This document shows, one piece after another, positions 16,871 to 25,964 of a stretch of 64,000 bases of DNA. Position 1 is the stretch's first letter. Each line of letters starts with the position of its first letter. The DNA is from JAKAVN01 sp963796565 (lineage in GTDB: Bacteria > Desulfobacterota > Binatia > Binatales > Binataceae), in NCBI GenBank assembly GCA_963796565.1, contig CAWCMA010000010.1, forward strand, positions 185,981 through 249,980. The letters run 5' to 3'. The notes beneath the pieces were generated by a model. It did not search any database and had not been told where the DNA came from. It was given only the letters and a program-made list of their open reading frames with translations. Both the position numbers and the translations under genes were made by a program.

Positions 16871-18028
16871 TTAGTCACGCGCGTCGAGGCCCATCCGGCG
16901 CGCGATGATCACCTTCATGATTTCGTTGGTGCCGGCGTAGATCGATTGCACTGCCGCGTCCGCGTAGTCGGTCGCCACCGGAAACTCCATCATGAAGCCA
17001 TAGCCGCCGTGCAGTTGCAGGCACTGGCTCGACACGCGCTTGAGCAGCTCGGTCACCCACCATTTCGCCATGCTGACCTCGGTCACCAGGTCGTCGCCAC
17101 GCACGTGAGCGGCCAGCAGCCGGTCGACGAAGGCCTGCCCAACCTCGACTTCGGTCATCATCTCGGCGAGCTTGAATTGCGTGTTCTGGAACGAGGCGAT
17201 GGGCTGGCCGAAGGCCTTGCGATTGCGGGTGTACTCGATGGTGTCGTCGAGGCAGCGCCGCGCGCTGGTGAGCGCGCCGACCGCGGTGACCAGCCGCTCC
17301 TGCTGGAGCTTTTCCATCAGCATTTTGAAGCCCGCGCCCTCGCGGCCGAGCAGATTGCTTACCGGCACGCGGCAATCCTCGAAGAACAGCTCGCTGGTGT
17401 CCTGGCCGCGAAGGCCGAGCTTGTCGAGCTTGCGGCCGCGCACGAAGCCCGGCGCATCGGCCTCGACCAGGATGAGGCTGACGCCGCGACGGGGCGGGTT
17501 GGCCTTGGGATCGGTCTTGACCACCACGATGAAGAGGTCGGCAATCTGGCCGTTGGAGATGAAAATTTTGGAGCCGTTGATGACGTAGCTGTCACCGTCG
17601 CGCCGAGCGGTGGTCTGGACCGCGGCGAGATCGGAGCCGGTGCCCGGCTCGGTCATCGCGATTCCCAGGATTACGTCGCCGCTGATCGCGCCCGGGGCCC
17701 AGCGCCGCTTCTGCTCCTCGCTGCCGAAGCTGGTCAGGTAGGGCAGGCAGATGTCCGAGTGCAGCCCCATCATCAGACCGTGCGCGCGCACCCGCGCTAT
17801 CTCTTCGATTACGATCGCGTCGTAGGTGAAGTCGACGCCGCCGCCGCCGTATTCGGCCGGCGCGTTGGGCCCGAGAAATCCCGCCGCGCCCAGCTTGCGC
17901 CAGCTCTCGCGGTCGCTCATCCCGGCGCGGTTCCATCCGTCGATCTTGGGCACCAGCTCGGTTTCGACAAAGCGGCGCACCTGCGCCCGGAACATCTCGT
18001 GCTCTTCGGTGAAAATGTCGCGTCGCAT
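16871..18028 (-). CDS. Acyl-CoA dehydrogenase
   Basis: A 385-residue acyl-CoA dehydrogenase that takes an acyl-CoA to the 2-enoyl-CoA with FAD. Signatures are ITEPGTGSDLAAVQTTARRDG-type FAD/substrate residues (AMTEPGTGSDL), the KIFISNG strand, the QLHGGYGFM loop and the end YAGTNEIMKVIIARR. The length is typical. The start at 18028 gives MRRDIFTEEHEMFR, the standard beginning; a longer frame adds a low-complexity tail produced by a tandem repeat. It is monocistronic or first in a minus-strand group with the ABM gene. Confidence 0.93.
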   Translation of the reverse strand: MRRDIFTEEHEMFRAQVRRFVETELVPKIDGWNRAGMSDRESWRKLGAAGFLGPNAPAEYGGGGVDFTYDAIVIEEIARVRAHGLMMGLHSDICLPYLTSFGSEEQKRRWAPGAISGDVILGIAMTEPGTGSDLAAVQTTARRDGDSYVINGSKIFISNGQIADLFIVVVKTDPKANPPRRGVSLILVEADAPGFVRGRKLDKLGLRGQDTSELFFEDCRVPVSNLLGREGAGFKMLMEKLQQERLVTAVGALTSARRCLDDTIEYTRNRKAFGQPIASFQNTQFKLAEMMTEVEVGQAFVDRLLAAHVRGDDLVTEVSMAKWWVTELLKRVSSQCLQLHGGYGFMMEFPVATDYADAAVQSIYAGTNEIMKVIIARRMGLDARD

Positions 18029-18057
18029 ATGGGTCTTGCCTCTATGGGTCTTGCCTC
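18028..18057 (-). repeat. Exact 15-bp tandem duplication of the acyl-CoA dehydrogenase ribosome binding region
   Basis: Two exact copies of GAGGCAAGACCCATA (minus-strand sense) abut the start codon of the acyl-CoA dehydrogenase gene. Each contains a GAGG that could serve as a ribosome binding site, so the gene has a duplicated leader. It may be a recent slippage event. Confidence 0.8.
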
Positions 18058-18214
18058 GGGGCAAATCCTTACACGGAAGCGCCGATGTTCCCAACCGGAA
18101 CGCTGCCCAGGGCCCGTTTGCCCTAGCCAGACCGTTAACGAGGGTTTGTGCGCGAGGAAGCCGGCGCGCTACATATGAAGATCAAACTGCTGATGGCGTT
18201 TTCGGAGGACACAG

Positions 18215-18820
18215 ATGATCAAGCTTTACGGCACGTCCAAGTCGCGCTCGGCGCGCGCTTTGTGGACGCTCGAAGAACTAGGGCTCAAGTACGAGCATAT
18301 CCCGGTCGAGGTGGCCAAGGCCAAGTCGCCCGAGAATCTCAAGCTCAACCCCAACGGACACATCCCGGTGCTCGAAGACGACGGGAAAATCTTCTGGGAG
18401 TCGATGGCGATCAACCTGTATCTCGCGGCCAAGTATGGCAAAGCGCCGCTGTGGCCGGAGTCGCACGAGGACCGCGGCCACGCGGTTCAGTGGAGTTTCT
18501 GGGGGATGACCGAGGCCGAGCCGCACCTGCTGACGGTCCTGCGCAACCGGATGCTGTTTCCGCCCGAGCAGCGCAACGAGGAAGCGGCGGTGGCGGCGGT
18601 CACGGCGCTGCAGGGGCCGCTTAAGGTGCTCGACGGGGCGCTCAAGGGGCGTGACTATCTGCTCGGCAAGGACTTCACGATCGCCGACCTCAACCTGTCG
18701 TCGATCCTGAGCTTCGCGGTGTTCGTCAAGCTCGATATGACCGCGATGCCGGCCGCGCAGGCGTGGCTGCAGAAATGCCTGGGACGCGAGGCGTTCAAGA
18801 AGGCCCGCGGTCTGCCATAG
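18215..18820 (+). CDS. Glutathione S-transferase family protein
   Basis: A 201-residue two-domain GST. The N-terminal thioredoxin fold shows MIKLYGTSKSRSARALW with the likely active Ser/Tyr region, the cis-proline in NGHIPVLEDDG and the Glu-Ser pair of the glutathione site in FWESMAINLYL. The helical C-terminal domain has the N-capping FTIADLNLS motif. GGAGG lies 5-10 bp before the ATG. It stands upstream of a SnoaL gene and an acyl-CoA racemase on the same strand, but gaps of about 100 bp and 50 bp make an operon only possible. Confidence 0.9.
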   Translation: MIKLYGTSKSRSARALWTLEELGLKYEHIPVEVAKAKSPENLKLNPNGHIPVLEDDGKIFWESMAINLYLAAKYGKAPLWPESHEDRGHAVQWSFWGMTEAEPHLLTVLRNRMLFPPEQRNEEAAVAAVTALQGPLKVLDGALKGRDYLLGKDFTIADLNLSSILSFAVFVKLDMTAMPAAQAWLQKCLGREAFKKARGLP

Positions 18821-18924
18821 GGCTGCGAATCGTTGCGAGGCCCGGCCGGCGCGGTTCGCCGACCGGCGCCGACGCCTCAGCGGCTGTGCCGGGCCGCGAT
18901 GGAATTCGAAAAGGGAGATTCGTT

Positions 18925-19305
18925 ATGGATCGCGCTCATCTGTTGGATCTTACCAATCGCTTCGTCGATGCGTTCAATCGCAACGATCTGGACGCCGTGA
19001 TGACGTTCTTTGCCGACGACGGCGTGTACGACGAGTTCAATGGCCGGCGCAACGAGGGCAAAGCGGCGGTCCGCGCCGCCTTAGAGCCGCAATTCAACGG
19101 CGCCTATGGTGAGATGAAGTTCCTCGACGAGGATATGTTCGTCGACCCCGAGGCGGGCAAGGTGATGGCGAGTTGGCGCTGCACCCTGAGCATCAAGGGC
19201 GAGCCGACCTCGTGGCGCGGCCTCGACCTGATGCATTTCAAGGGCGATAAGCTGGTGCAGAAGCTGACTTACGCCAAGACCAAAGTTCCGCTGTTCCAGA
19301 GCTGA
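18925..19305 (+). CDS. SnoaL/NTF2-like protein
   Basis: A 126-residue cone-shaped alpha+beta protein: an N-terminal helix (LTNRFVDAFNRNDLDAVMTFFADDGVY, in blocks), then a strand-rich part ending in WRGLDLMHFKGDKL. The family includes ketosteroid isomerases, polyketide cyclases and many proteins of unknown role. The ATG at 18925 follows AAGGGAGA at a good distance; a longer reading from 18763 would overlap the GST gene. It lies between genes of acyl-CoA metabolism. Confidence 0.85.
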   Translation: MDRAHLLDLTNRFVDAFNRNDLDAVMTFFADDGVYDEFNGRRNEGKAAVRAALEPQFNGAYGEMKFLDEDMFVDPEAGKVMASWRCTLSIKGEPTSWRGLDLMHFKGDKLVQKLTYAKTKVPLFQS

Positions 19306-19355
19306 AGACCCGAACGGCAACTTGATTACGAGTTAACACGCAGGAGGCGTCCGCC

Positions 19356-20534
19356 ATGGGAGTTTTGTCCGGCTATAAAATCGTTGAATTCGCGGGTATC
19401 GGCCCCGCACCGATGTGCGCGATGCTGCTCTCGGACATGGGGGCCGAAGTGCTGCGCCTCGACCGCGCCGAGGATGCGAACCTCGGAATCAATACCGAGA
19501 CCAAGTACAACCTGCTCAATCGCGGCCGCCGCTCGGTGGCGATCGATCTCAAACGCCGCGAGGGCACGGAACTCGCGCTCAAGTTAGTCGAGCAGGCCGA
19601 CGCGCTACTCGAAGGGTTTCGCCCCGGCGTGATGGAGAGGCTCGGGCTCGGCCCCGAGGTGTGCCAGGCCCGCAATCCGAGGCTGGTCTATGGGCGGATG
19701 ACCGGCTGGGGACAGGACGGACCGTTGGCGTTGGCGGCCGGCCACGACATCAATTACATCGCGCTCACCGGCGCGCTGCATTCGATTGGACGGCGGGGCG
19801 AGGCGCCAGTGCCGCCGCTTAACCTGGTGGGCGATTTCGGCGGCGGCGGCGTGTACCTCGCGCTGGGTGTGGTAGCGGGAATGCTTGAAGCTCAGAAATC
19901 AGGCAAGGGACAGGTGGTCGACGTCGCGATGATCGACGGCGCGTCGTCGTTGATGGCCGGGATTTACGGCTTGCGCGGCGCGGGCGTGTGGAACGACAAC
20001 CGCGGCGAAAACATCCTCGACACCGGCGCACACTATTACAACGTCTACGAGACTAGCGACGGCAAGTACGTCTCGATCGGTTCGATCGAGGGCAAGTTCT
20101 ACGCCGAATTGCTCCGGCTGACCGGACTGGAAGGCGAGAAGCTGCCGCGGCAGAACGATCGCACGCAGTGGCCGGCGTTCCAGGAGCGACTCAAGGCGCT
20201 GTTCAAGACCAAGACCCGGGACGAATGGTGCGCCATCATGGAAGGCAGCGAGATATGCTTCGCGCCGGTGCTGACGATGATCGAGGCGCCGCAGCATCCG
20301 CACAACCGCCATCGCGGGACCTTCGTCGAGGTCGACGGCGTAGTGCAGCCGGCCCCGGCGCCGCGCTTTGCTCGTACGCCGAGCAGAATTCAGCGTCCGC
20401 CGGCGCGCCCCGGAGAGCATACCGAGGAGGGGCTGCGGGCGTGGGGCTTGAACGACTCCGAAATCGAGCGGCTGCGTTCGAGCGGCGCGATAGGAGTGCG
20501 CGAGGCGGGGCCCAAGGCGGCGGCCGGACGCTAG
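19356..20534 (+). CDS. Alpha-methylacyl-CoA racemase (CaiB/BaiF family)
   Basis: A 392-residue class III CoA-transferase fold enzyme. Residues His130 (AAGHDINY), Asp160 (NLVGDFGGG) and Glu245 (GSIEGKFYAEL) match His126, Asp156 and Glu241 of the Mycobacterium tuberculosis racemase Mcr with a constant offset of four. This supports racemisation of 2-methyl-branched acyl-CoAs, needed before beta-oxidation of branched-chain lipids or steroid side chains, over CoA transfer. GGAGG precedes the ATG. It is one of several genes here that suggest branched-lipid catabolism. Confidence 0.9.
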   Translation: MGVLSGYKIVEFAGIGPAPMCAMLLSDMGAEVLRLDRAEDANLGINTETKYNLLNRGRRSVAIDLKRREGTELALKLVEQADALLEGFRPGVMERLGLGPEVCQARNPRLVYGRMTGWGQDGPLALAAGHDINYIALTGALHSIGRRGEAPVPPLNLVGDFGGGGVYLALGVVAGMLEAQKSGKGQVVDVAMIDGASSLMAGIYGLRGAGVWNDNRGENILDTGAHYYNVYETSDGKYVSIGSIEGKFYAELLRLTGLEGEKLPRQNDRTQWPAFQERLKALFKTKTRDEWCAIMEGSEICFAPVLTMIEAPQHPHNRHRGTFVEVDGVVQPAPAPRFARTPSRIQRPPARPGEHTEEGLRAWGLNDSEIERLRSSGAIGVREAGPKAAAGR

Positions 20535-20547
20535 CGCCGCGCGACGC

Positions 20548-21234
20548 TCATCGCGTTCGCAACAGCGCCGGCAGATCGTAGCCCATAAGGTCGCCGATGC
20601 GCTCGACGGTGATGTCGGGCGCCGGATAGCTTGCCACGTCGGCGGCGTGTGCGTAGTGCCCCTGACGCGGGAAGATCGTGGTCACGCGCTCGCCCCAGGC
20701 CTTTTTCACCGCCGCCAGGATGCGAACCTTGTCGTCGACCAGCACGTAATGCGCCGCCGGGTAGCAGCGCTCGACGTCTTCGAGTTCCTGCTCCTTGTGG
20801 ATGTATATCAGCACGCGTCCCTCGACCGCCTCGAACAGTCCCGAGCGGTTGACCTTGCGCGGCTGGAACACCACGTCGCCGTCGGACAGGATGACCGTCG
20901 GGCCGAGGGCGGTCAGATGCCCGACAGCGTCGAGCGAGCCGGGGTAGAGCCGGTTGGCGAACGGATAGTCCACCAGGTACGTGGAAACCTCGTACAGACG
21001 GCTGTCGTGAGGATGTTCGACGCGGTAGCGCTGCAGGGCACCCAGATAGTCGGCGTATCCGAGTTCCTTGCGCAGCTCCTCGAAGATCGCCCAGTAGCGT
21101 TCCTGCGGATCGGCGCCGACCTCGCGCGTGAGATGGCGCCGCAGGTCATCGGACACGTGGTCGTTGTCGAGCAGCGTGTTGTCGACGTCGAGCAGGAACA
21201 CAACCGGGCTTGGAGACTTCGATGACGGCGGCAT
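20548..21234 (-). CDS. HAD-superfamily hydrolase
   Basis: A 228-residue haloacid dehalogenase-type hydrolase. Motif I is LLDVDNTLLDND near residue 15, motif II is VILSDGD, and motif III with the acidic pair is YVLVDDKVRI. A helical cap of about 90 residues follows motif I. The chosen ATG at 21234 gives a compact protein; the open frame continues upstream but reads like noise across the divergent promoter region. It is probably a phosphatase of unknown substrate. The gene converges with the racemase and diverges from the HpaB-type monooxygenase. Confidence 0.85.
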   Translation of the reverse strand: MPPSSKSPSPVVFLLDVDNTLLDNDHVSDDLRRHLTREVGADPQERYWAIFEELRKELGYADYLGALQRYRVEHPHDSRLYEVSTYLVDYPFANRLYPGSLDAVGHLTALGPTVILSDGDVVFQPRKVNRSGLFEAVEGRVLIYIHKEQELEDVERCYPAAHYVLVDDKVRILAAVKKAWGERVTTIFPRQGHYAHAADVASYPAPDITVERIGDLMGYDLPALLRTR

Positions 21235-21423
21235 AACTCGACTCCTCACTTTGGGCCGGATCGCACCCGCTAATAAGATCGCAGGCGGCGGCGGCGTCAA
21301 CAAGCGTTCGGCCTTAGCGCGGCGCTTCTCGCGCGAGTAAATTTGCGCTATCTGGCGTGATGGCCGTGGTCCGCCGGCGAGCGGCGCACGCCCCGGCGGT
21401 CGAGTCTGTAACGGAGGTTCCGG

Positions 21424-23001
21424 ATGAAACGCGAGGTACCCGAGACGGGAGGTGAGCGCCAATCCGATCGGCCGTTTACCGGCAAAGAATTCCTGGAAAG
21501 CATTCGCGATTCGCGCGAGGTCTGGATTTACGGCGAGCGCGTCAAGGACGTAACCGTGCATCCCGCCTTCCGCAACACGGCGAGGATGCTGGCGCGGATG
21601 TATGACGCGCTCTACGATCCGCAAAAGAGCCCGATTCTCACCACGCCCACCGATACCGGCAACGGCGGTTTCACGCACAAGTTCTACAAGGTCCCGCGCA
21701 CGGCTGACGATCTGGTGGGCGCGCGCGACGCGATCGCCGAGTGGGCGAAGGTCTCATACGGATGGCTCGGGCGATCGCCCGACTACAAGGCGAGCCTCAC
21801 CGGCACGCTGGGAGCCAACGCCGAGTTCTACGCGCCCTATCAGGAGAACGCGCTTCGATGGTATCGCGAGGCGCAGGAAAAATGCCTGTTCCTCAACCAC
21901 GCCCTGGTCAATCCGCCCACTGACCGCAGCAAATCGCCCGACGAAGTGGCCGACGTCTTCGTGCACGTCGAGAAGGAGACCGACGCCGGCGTGGTCGTCA
22001 GTGGCGCCAAGGTGGTGGCCACCGGCTCGGCGCTCACCCATTACAATTTCATCGGCTTCTACGGGCCGACTCCACTCGGCAAACCGGAGATGGCGATCTT
22101 CGCGATGATCCCGATGGACACGCGCGGCGTAAAGCTCATCTGCCGCCCGTCGTACGAGTTGATGGCGGCGACCATGGGCAGTCCGTTCGACTATCCGCTT
22201 TCCTCGCGCCTGGACGAAAACGACGCCGTCCTGATCCTCGACAAGGCGCTGGTGCCGTGGGAGAACCTGTTCGTTTACCGCGACGTCGAAAAGGCCAACA
22301 CCTTCTTTCCGCGCTCGGGCTTCATTCCCCGCTTCACGCTGCACGGATGCACGCGGCTCGCGGTGAAGCTCGATTTCCTGGCCGGCCTGATTCTCAAGGC
22401 GATCGACGCGATCGGCTCGAAGGATCTGCGCTCGGCACAGGTGCAGGCGGGCGAGGTGTTGGCGTGGCGCAACGTCTTCTGGGGGCTGACCGACGCGATG
22501 GCTAAAACTCCCGACCCGTGGATGAACGGCACGGTCTTGCCCAAGGCCGAGTACGGGATGGCGTACCGCTTTCTTGCGACCACGGCCTATCCGCGGATCA
22601 AGGAAATCGCCGAACAGACCATCTCGAGCGGCCTCATCTATCTCAATTCGCACGCCGCCGATTTCAAAAACCCGGAATTGCGTCCGTACCTCGACAAATA
22701 TCTGCGCGGCTCGAACGGTTACGACGCGCTGGAACGGGTAAAGTTGCTCAAGGTCCTGTGGGACGCGCTGGGAACCGAGTTCGGCGGGCGCCACGAGCTT
22801 TACGAGCGCAACTACGCGGGCAACTACGAGAACATCAGGCTCGAGAACCTGCCGATGGCAATTGCCACCGGCCGCGCGGAAGAACTGACCGGGTTCGTCG
22901 ATAAATGCATGGCGGAGTACGATCTGGATGGCTGGAAGGTGCCGGACCTGATCAATCCCACCGACGTGAACGTGATCATGAAGAAGCCGATTCGTGGGTG
23001 A
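21424..23001 (+). CDS. 4-hydroxyphenylacetate 3-hydroxylase-family flavin monooxygenase (HpaB-like)
   Basis: A 525-residue protein of the HpaB/pyoverdin-chromophore hydroxylase family, which uses reduced FAD and oxygen to hydroxylate phenols; some members are radical 4-hydroxybutyryl-CoA dehydratases. Typical blocks are FLESIRDSREVWIYGERV at the start, HPAFRNTARMLARMYDAL, the FAD-site region HYNFIGFYGPTPLG and a C-terminal VDKCMAEYDLDGW. Iron-sulfur ligands of the dehydratase branch are not evident. It needs a flavin reductase, and the following gene 27 bp away encodes an FMN-binding-fold protein that could fill that role. Confidence 0.87.
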   Translation: MKREVPETGGERQSDRPFTGKEFLESIRDSREVWIYGERVKDVTVHPAFRNTARMLARMYDALYDPQKSPILTTPTDTGNGGFTHKFYKVPRTADDLVGARDAIAEWAKVSYGWLGRSPDYKASLTGTLGANAEFYAPYQENALRWYREAQEKCLFLNHALVNPPTDRSKSPDEVADVFVHVEKETDAGVVVSGAKVVATGSALTHYNFIGFYGPTPLGKPEMAIFAMIPMDTRGVKLICRPSYELMAATMGSPFDYPLSSRLDENDAVLILDKALVPWENLFVYRDVEKANTFFPRSGFIPRFTLHGCTRLAVKLDFLAGLILKAIDAIGSKDLRSAQVQAGEVLAWRNVFWGLTDAMAKTPDPWMNGTVLPKAEYGMAYRFLATTAYPRIKEIAEQTISSGLIYLNSHAADFKNPELRPYLDKYLRGSNGYDALERVKLLKVLWDALGTEFGGRHELYERNYAGNYENIRLENLPMAIATGRAEELTGFVDKCMAEYDLDGWKVPDLINPTDVNVIMKKPIRG

Positions 23002-23028
23002 GACCGAAGAAATAGCAGGAGCGGCGCC

Positions 23029-23937
23029 GTGACGATAAAATATCACGAGGGAGAGATCGCGGTGCAGACAAGGGCAGGGGTTCGCCGGCAAGCCGATAAA
23101 TTGGCCGCGGCAATGCGCGGCGCGATTTTGCCCTCGCTGGCTGGCTTCGTAGCCGCGCAGCGGATGGCGGTGCTGGGAACAGTCGACCGCGGCGGTGCCG
23201 TCTGGGCCTCGGTGGTGACGGGTGACGCAGGATTCCTGCAGGTGATCGACTATCAGTCGATAAGGATCGCGGCCGTTCCCGCCGCCGGCGATCCGCTGGC
23301 GGAAAACCTGGCGTCGCCGGCGCATGCGGCGTTGATCATTGCCGACCTCGCCACGCGGCGCAGACTTCGCTTGAACGGAAAGGGCCACATAGTGGAAGCG
23401 GGCGCAATCGAGATCCGGGACGCCCAGGTCTACAGCAATTGTCCGCACTACATCCAGGCCCGCTCGCCGATCGGCGAGCATCAATGGCGGCCGGGCATCG
23501 ATACGGGCGCGGTGCGAACTGCGGAACTTTCAGCCGAGCAGCAACAACGGATCGCGCGCGCCGACACTTTTTTCATCGCTACCGACCATCCCGAATCAGG
23601 CGCCGATGTTTCGCATCGGGGCGGCAACCCCGGCTTCGTGCAGATCGTCAACGGCCGCCGGCTCGCGATCCCGGACTATTCCGGCAACAACATGTTCAAC
23701 ACGCTCGGCAATATCGCTGTGAATCCGCACGTCGGGCTGCTTTTCATCGGCTTCGACAGCGGACGAACGCTCCAGCTCACCGGACGCGCGGCGATCGATT
23801 GGGACGCGGCGCGCGCGGCGACCCTGGCTGGCGCCGAGCGTATCCTTGATTTCGAGCTCGACGAGGCCGTCGACAATCCTCATGGATTCCCGCTGCGCTA
23901 CGAGTTCCACGAATACTCGCACTTCAATCCGTCTTAG
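23029..23937 (+). CDS. Pyridoxamine 5'-phosphate oxidase-fold (PPOX) flavoprotein, two-domain
   Basis: A 302-residue protein with a split-barrel FMN-binding fold. Recognisable blocks are QRMAVLGTVDRGGAVWASVV in the first half, and HRGGNPGFVQI ... IPDYSGNNMFNTLGNI in the second, the latter typical of PPOX-class proteins. It begins with GTG after AGGAG and follows the HpaB-like gene by 27 bp, so the pair is probably an operon. A reductase partnership is inferred from position; the family also contains proteins that act on other electron acceptors. Confidence 0.85.
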   Translation: MTIKYHEGEIAVQTRAGVRRQADKLAAAMRGAILPSLAGFVAAQRMAVLGTVDRGGAVWASVVTGDAGFLQVIDYQSIRIAAVPAAGDPLAENLASPAHAALIIADLATRRRLRLNGKGHIVEAGAIEIRDAQVYSNCPHYIQARSPIGEHQWRPGIDTGAVRTAELSAEQQQRIARADTFFIATDHPESGADVSHRGGNPGFVQIVNGRRLAIPDYSGNNMFNTLGNIAVNPHVGLLFIGFDSGRTLQLTGRAAIDWDAARAATLAGAERILDFELDEAVDNPHGFPLRYEFHEYSHFNPS

Positions 23938-23960
23938 AGCCACAACGAGAAGACACTCTT

Positions 23961-24923
23961 ATGACGAGCGCGGCGGATTACATGATTGCGATTCGGATTC
24001 ATCAGGTTGGTGGGCCCGAGGGCATGGTCTACGAGCGGGCGCCGAGGCCGCGGCTCGCGGGCGGCGACGCGCTGGTCGAAGTCCATGCCGCCGCGCTGAC
24101 CCCGGCCGAGCTTACCTGGAAGGAGACCTGGGTCGACCACTCAGGCAAGAGCCGCCTGCCGATAATTCCATCGCACGAGGTATCCGGCGTGGTTGCCGCG
24201 CTTGGCGAGGGCGTCTCCGGTCTCGAGCCGGGCGACGCAGTGTACGGCCTCACCGATTTTTCGCGTGACGGCGGAGCGGCCGAATTCGTAGCGGTGCGTG
24301 CGGCCGACCTGGCGCCCAAACCGCGTTCGATCGGATATGTGCACGCGGCCGCGATGCCGCTCTCGGCGCTGACGGCATGGCAGGCGCTGTTCGATCACGG
24401 CGGCCTGACCGCCGGCCAGCGCGTCCTGATCCATGGCGCCGCCGGCGGCGTCGGCAGTTTCGCCGTGCAACTCGCGCGCGCAAAGGGCGCGGAGGTGATA
24501 GCGATCGCGTCGGGCCGTCATCGCGATTTTCTCCAGGGCCTCGGTGCGAACACGGTCGTGGATTACGAGACCGCCCGCTTCGAGGATGTCGCGCATGGCG
24601 TCGATCTGGTGCTCGACACGGTCGGCGGAGAGACACTCAAGCGCTCGTGGGCGGTGCTCAAGCCGGGCGCGACATTGGTGTCGATCGCCGAGCCGCCGCC
24701 GGAACCCGATGCTATCCGGGCCGGGGCGCGTGGAGTTTTCTTCATCGTGGAGCCTAACCGGGCCGAGTTGTCCGAATTGGCCAGGCTGACCGATGCGGGG
24801 CAGCTGCAGACGTTCGTGTCGGAGGTCTTTGAGCTCAGCCGGGCGCGCGAGGCCTACGAGACCCTCTTGCGTGGGCATCTCCGCGGCAAGATCGTTCTGC
24901 GCGTGAAGGACGGCGCCGAATAG
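23961..24923 (+). CDS. Zinc-free MDR-family NADP-dependent oxidoreductase (quinone reductase-like)
   Basis: A 320-residue medium-chain reductase. The NADPH site is visible as VLIHGAAGGVGSFAVQLA, and the catalytic-domain start has the usual VGGPEGMVYERAPRP. Zinc ligands of alcohol dehydrogenases are absent, which points to quinone or enone reduction. It follows the PPOX gene by 23 bp and probably closes the HpaB-PPOX-MDR operon. A stem-loop sits just after its stop. Confidence 0.9.
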   Translation: MTSAADYMIAIRIHQVGGPEGMVYERAPRPRLAGGDALVEVHAAALTPAELTWKETWVDHSGKSRLPIIPSHEVSGVVAALGEGVSGLEPGDAVYGLTDFSRDGGAAEFVAVRAADLAPKPRSIGYVHAAAMPLSALTAWQALFDHGGLTAGQRVLIHGAAGGVGSFAVQLARAKGAEVIAIASGRHRDFLQGLGANTVVDYETARFEDVAHGVDLVLDTVGGETLKRSWAVLKPGATLVSIAEPPPEPDAIRAGARGVFFIVEPNRAELSELARLTDAGQLQTFVSEVFELSRAREAYETLLRGHLRGKIVLRVKDGAE

Positions 24924-24927
24924 AAAA

Positions 24928-24955
24928 AAGCGGCGGGACGAGCGTCCCGCCGCTT
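24928..24955 (-). terminator. Rho-independent terminator between convergent genes
   Basis: A perfect 13-bp stem (AAGCGGCGGGACG and its complement) with a 2-nt loop. In the minus direction the stem is followed by a run of T, as expected for termination of the MBL gene; on the plus strand it directly follows the MDR stop and may also stop that transcript. Confidence 0.88.
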
Positions 24956-24985
24956 CCGATTCCATCGCGGCCCTTTGGCTGCGAT

Positions 24986-25837
24986 CTACGCCTCGAAGCG
25001 AAACCCTCCGGCGCGTCGCACGATATGGCCCGAGGTCGGGCCGGCGAAATGCGTACCGATGACGTGCACCGGCTGGTCGCAATAACGCTCAACGAATTTC
25101 TTGCGCGTGTCGGACGCCATCACCGGGTCGGTGTCGAATTCGCAAACCCATTCCGGATGGGCAACCTGGATCGGATGGTGGATCATGTCGCCGGTGATCA
25201 CCGCGTTCTCGCCGCGCGAGGAAATCCGCACGCTGGTGTGGCCGGGAGTATGACCCGGGGTGGGTTCGAGCCAGACTTCACCGGTCAGCTTGCGCGCCGG
25301 CTCGACCAGTTCGGCCAGTCCCGCCTCGATCACCGGACGCACCGAGTCTTCGATCGGCTTCTGGAAGTCGGGGCTGCCGTCGTATTTCGACCAGTGGTCC
25401 CATTCCTTGTTGCACATCATGTACTTGGCTTTGGGGAAGGTCGGCACCCATTTGCCGCCAACCAGCATGGTATTCCATCCCACGTGGTCGAGATGGAGAT
25501 GGGTGCAGATGACGGTGTCCACCGATTCGCGCGGGACTCCCGCCTTCTCCATGTCCGCCAGGAACGGCGTGTGCAGGTTGTTGAAATCCGCGAAGCCCGG
25601 ACGCGGCTTGTCGTTGCCGACACAGGTGTCGACCAGGATGCGGCGGCCCTCGGACTCTACCAGCAGGGCATGGATGCTGAGGAGAATTTTGTTGTCGTTA
25701 TCGATAAAGGGGCTTAACCATTCGCGGTCATGCTTGAGCGCGTCGACCGTGGCATTGGCCGTGATCATCGTGCCGGGCCAGTGCGGTTCCTGTTCGCGAA
25801 GCAGGGTGACTTTTACGTCGCCAATTTGCCAGTGCAT
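24986..25837 (-). CDS. MBL-fold metallo-hydrolase (lactonase-like)
   Basis: A 283-residue metallo-beta-lactamase fold protein. The dinuclear metal motif is CTHLHLDHVGWN near residue 115, with further ligands in PGHTPGHTS and ITGDMIHHP and a terminal histidine in IGTHFAGPTSGH. Layout and length match the lactonase/quorum-quenching branch and related esterases. No signal peptide is evident. The gene is followed by a strong terminator and is probably a single transcription unit. Substrate unknown. Confidence 0.88.
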   Translation of the reverse strand: MHWQIGDVKVTLLREQEPHWPGTMITANATVDALKHDREWLSPFIDNDNKILLSIHALLVESEGRRILVDTCVGNDKPRPGFADFNNLHTPFLADMEKAGVPRESVDTVICTHLHLDHVGWNTMLVGGKWVPTFPKAKYMMCNKEWDHWSKYDGSPDFQKPIEDSVRPVIEAGLAELVEPARKLTGEVWLEPTPGHTPGHTSVRISSRGENAVITGDMIHHPIQVAHPEWVCEFDTDPVMASDTRKKFVERYCDQPVHVIGTHFAGPTSGHIVRRAGGFRFEA

Positions 25838-25964
25838 AGGGGATTTACCTCCACCGTTATCAGGCGTTGTTAGGGCGCTACCTTAACCCGAGTCGTGGGA
25901 CGGCGGCAATCGAAATCCGCGAGCCCCCCGAGCCGCGCGTTCCAGCGGTGCGCGGCGACGGCGC

